Assembly: GCF_019132845.1 (NCBI RefSeq)
Contig: NZ_JAHSPR010000005.1
Span: forward strand, 124,001 to 188,000
Direction: 5' to 3'
Length of the DNA: 64,000 nt
Source of the DNA: Advenella alkanexedens
Lineage (GTDB): Bacteria; Pseudomonadota; Gammaproteobacteria; Burkholderiales; Burkholderiaceae_B
Of this stretch, positions 63,518-64,000 are shown piece after piece (position 1 is the stretch's first letter; each line of letters begins with the position of its first letter). A program made the position numbers and the translations under genes. Below the pieces are notes generated by a model, which was given only the letters and a program-made list of their open reading frames with translations, ran no database searches and was not told the origin of the DNA.

Positions 63518-64000
63518 ATGATGCAATTAAAAAGTTCAGGGCGTGGAATTCAACAGGAAGATGTCTGGAAAGCGGCAGATGAATTGTTGCTTGAGGGGCA
63601 GCGGCCAACCATAGAGCGGATCAGGTTAAGAATAGGGCGGGGTTCACCCAATACCATCAGCCCCATGCTGGAAAACTGGTTTGCCATCCTGGGCAAACGC
63701 ATTAATGGAACGTCCTTTAACCAGAAAAACACAATAACAGCCCCCGAACCGGTCGAGCAGACCATACGGCATGTCTGGGCGCTGGCTCTTGAACAGGCCA
63801 CAATAATCGCCAAAAACTCGGTTAAAAACCAACAGGAAGAAAACGAACGGGCAAAACAAATACTGGATGATGAAAAAAAGGCCTTTGAACACAGTAAACA
63901 ATTGCATGAGGCAGCCTTAAAAGAACAGAAAAAGCTATTGGCCACGATGGCCGCCCAACTGCAAGACACAAAGAACATCCTGGCACAAAGAAACCGCGAA
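63518..64000 (+). CDS. KfrA-type DNA-binding coiled-coil protein (3' end outside window)
   Basis: The frame is open from ATG 63518 to the window end (161 codons visible). The N-terminal about 75 residues resemble the KfrA N-terminal DNA-binding domain: EDVWKAADELLLEGQRPTI, then RIRLRIGRGSPNTISPML, then LENWFAIL. From about residue 95 the chain is a long charged helix (Glu/Lys/Gln-rich), the start of an extended coiled coil. KfrA proteins are plasmid-borne autorepressors that help partition. It is divergent from a tyrosine recombinase and faces a region beyond the window. Confidence 0.85.
   Translation, partial: MMQLKSSGRGIQQEDVWKAADELLLEGQRPTIERIRLRIGRGSPNTISPMLENWFAILGKRINGTSFNQKNTITAPEPVEQTIRHVWALALEQATIIAKNSVKNQQEENERAKQILDDEKKAFEHSKQLHEAALKEQKKLLATMAAQLQDTKNILAQRNRE

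Overview
The window is ordinary chromosomal DNA from a heterotrophic, respiring proteobacterium, most likely a betaproteobacterium of the Burkholderiales (Alcaligenaceae-like) with moderate GC. The evidence is two Bug/TctC-type periplasmic binding proteins, a NorR-NorA-NorB nitric oxide module arranged as in Cupriavidus/Ralstonia, a homodimeric-type AceE, UbiC, RdgC and a recA-recX pair. No rRNA, tRNA or CRISPR array was recognised. The family assignment is inference, since no marker RNA is present.

Layout. 1-785: 3' end of ahpF. 0.85-4.15 kb: an AceE-like E1 dehydrogenase divergent from an Lrp/AsnC regulator. 4.2-7.1 kb: tctCAB tricarboxylate uptake operon. 7.3-9.85 kb: ecotin, an AI-2E-family permease and a lysozyme-fold lipoprotein. 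10.1-13.8 kb: TAXI-TRAP transporter. 14-19.2 kb: an MDR oxidoreductase, lexA, an aromatic aminotransferase and uvrB. 19.3-23.8 kb: norR divergent from norA-norB, with three GGT-N7-ACC boxes and a sigma-54 promoter. 24-29 kb: sstT, a PliG-like protein, rdgC, recA and recX. 29-35.6 kb: argH, nadE, P-II, ubiC, an rRNA pseudouridine synthase, a SecD-P1-like lipoprotein and exonuclease III. 35.7-40.5 kb: thiolase, a spermidine-synthase-like protein and an ABC importer. 40.8-48 kb: RND tripartite efflux operon, pdxJ and a nitroreductase. 48.2-58.1 kb (minus strand): an ECF sigma/anti-sigma fusion gene, the mrpA-G antiporter operon and a large MscS-type channel. 58.2-62.1 kb: SDR, a Bug protein, two paralogous exported Cys proteins, an M23 peptidase and a YgaV/BigR-like ArsR regulator with a DUF2892 protein. 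62.3-64 kb: a tyrosine recombinase divergent from a KfrA-type DNA-binding protein that runs off the window. This is the most accessory-looking part and probably the edge of a mobile or variable region.

Functional themes. The SOS circuit is readable: lexA and recA carry CTGT-N8-ACAG boxes, while uvrB does not have an obvious one. NO detoxification is complete in cis: sensor with conserved iron ligands, enhancer boxes, -24/-12 promoter, di-iron protein and quinol NO reductase. Ecotin and a PliG-like lysozyme inhibitor suggest envelope protection against host or predator hydrolases.

The most unusual item is the single 438-residue polypeptide that fuses an ECF sigma factor to a transmembrane RskA-type anti-sigma factor immediately upstream of the mrp operon. 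The integrase/KfrA pair sharing a 13-bp inverted repeat, and the tandem CExR-type exported paralogues, are the other least-explained features.
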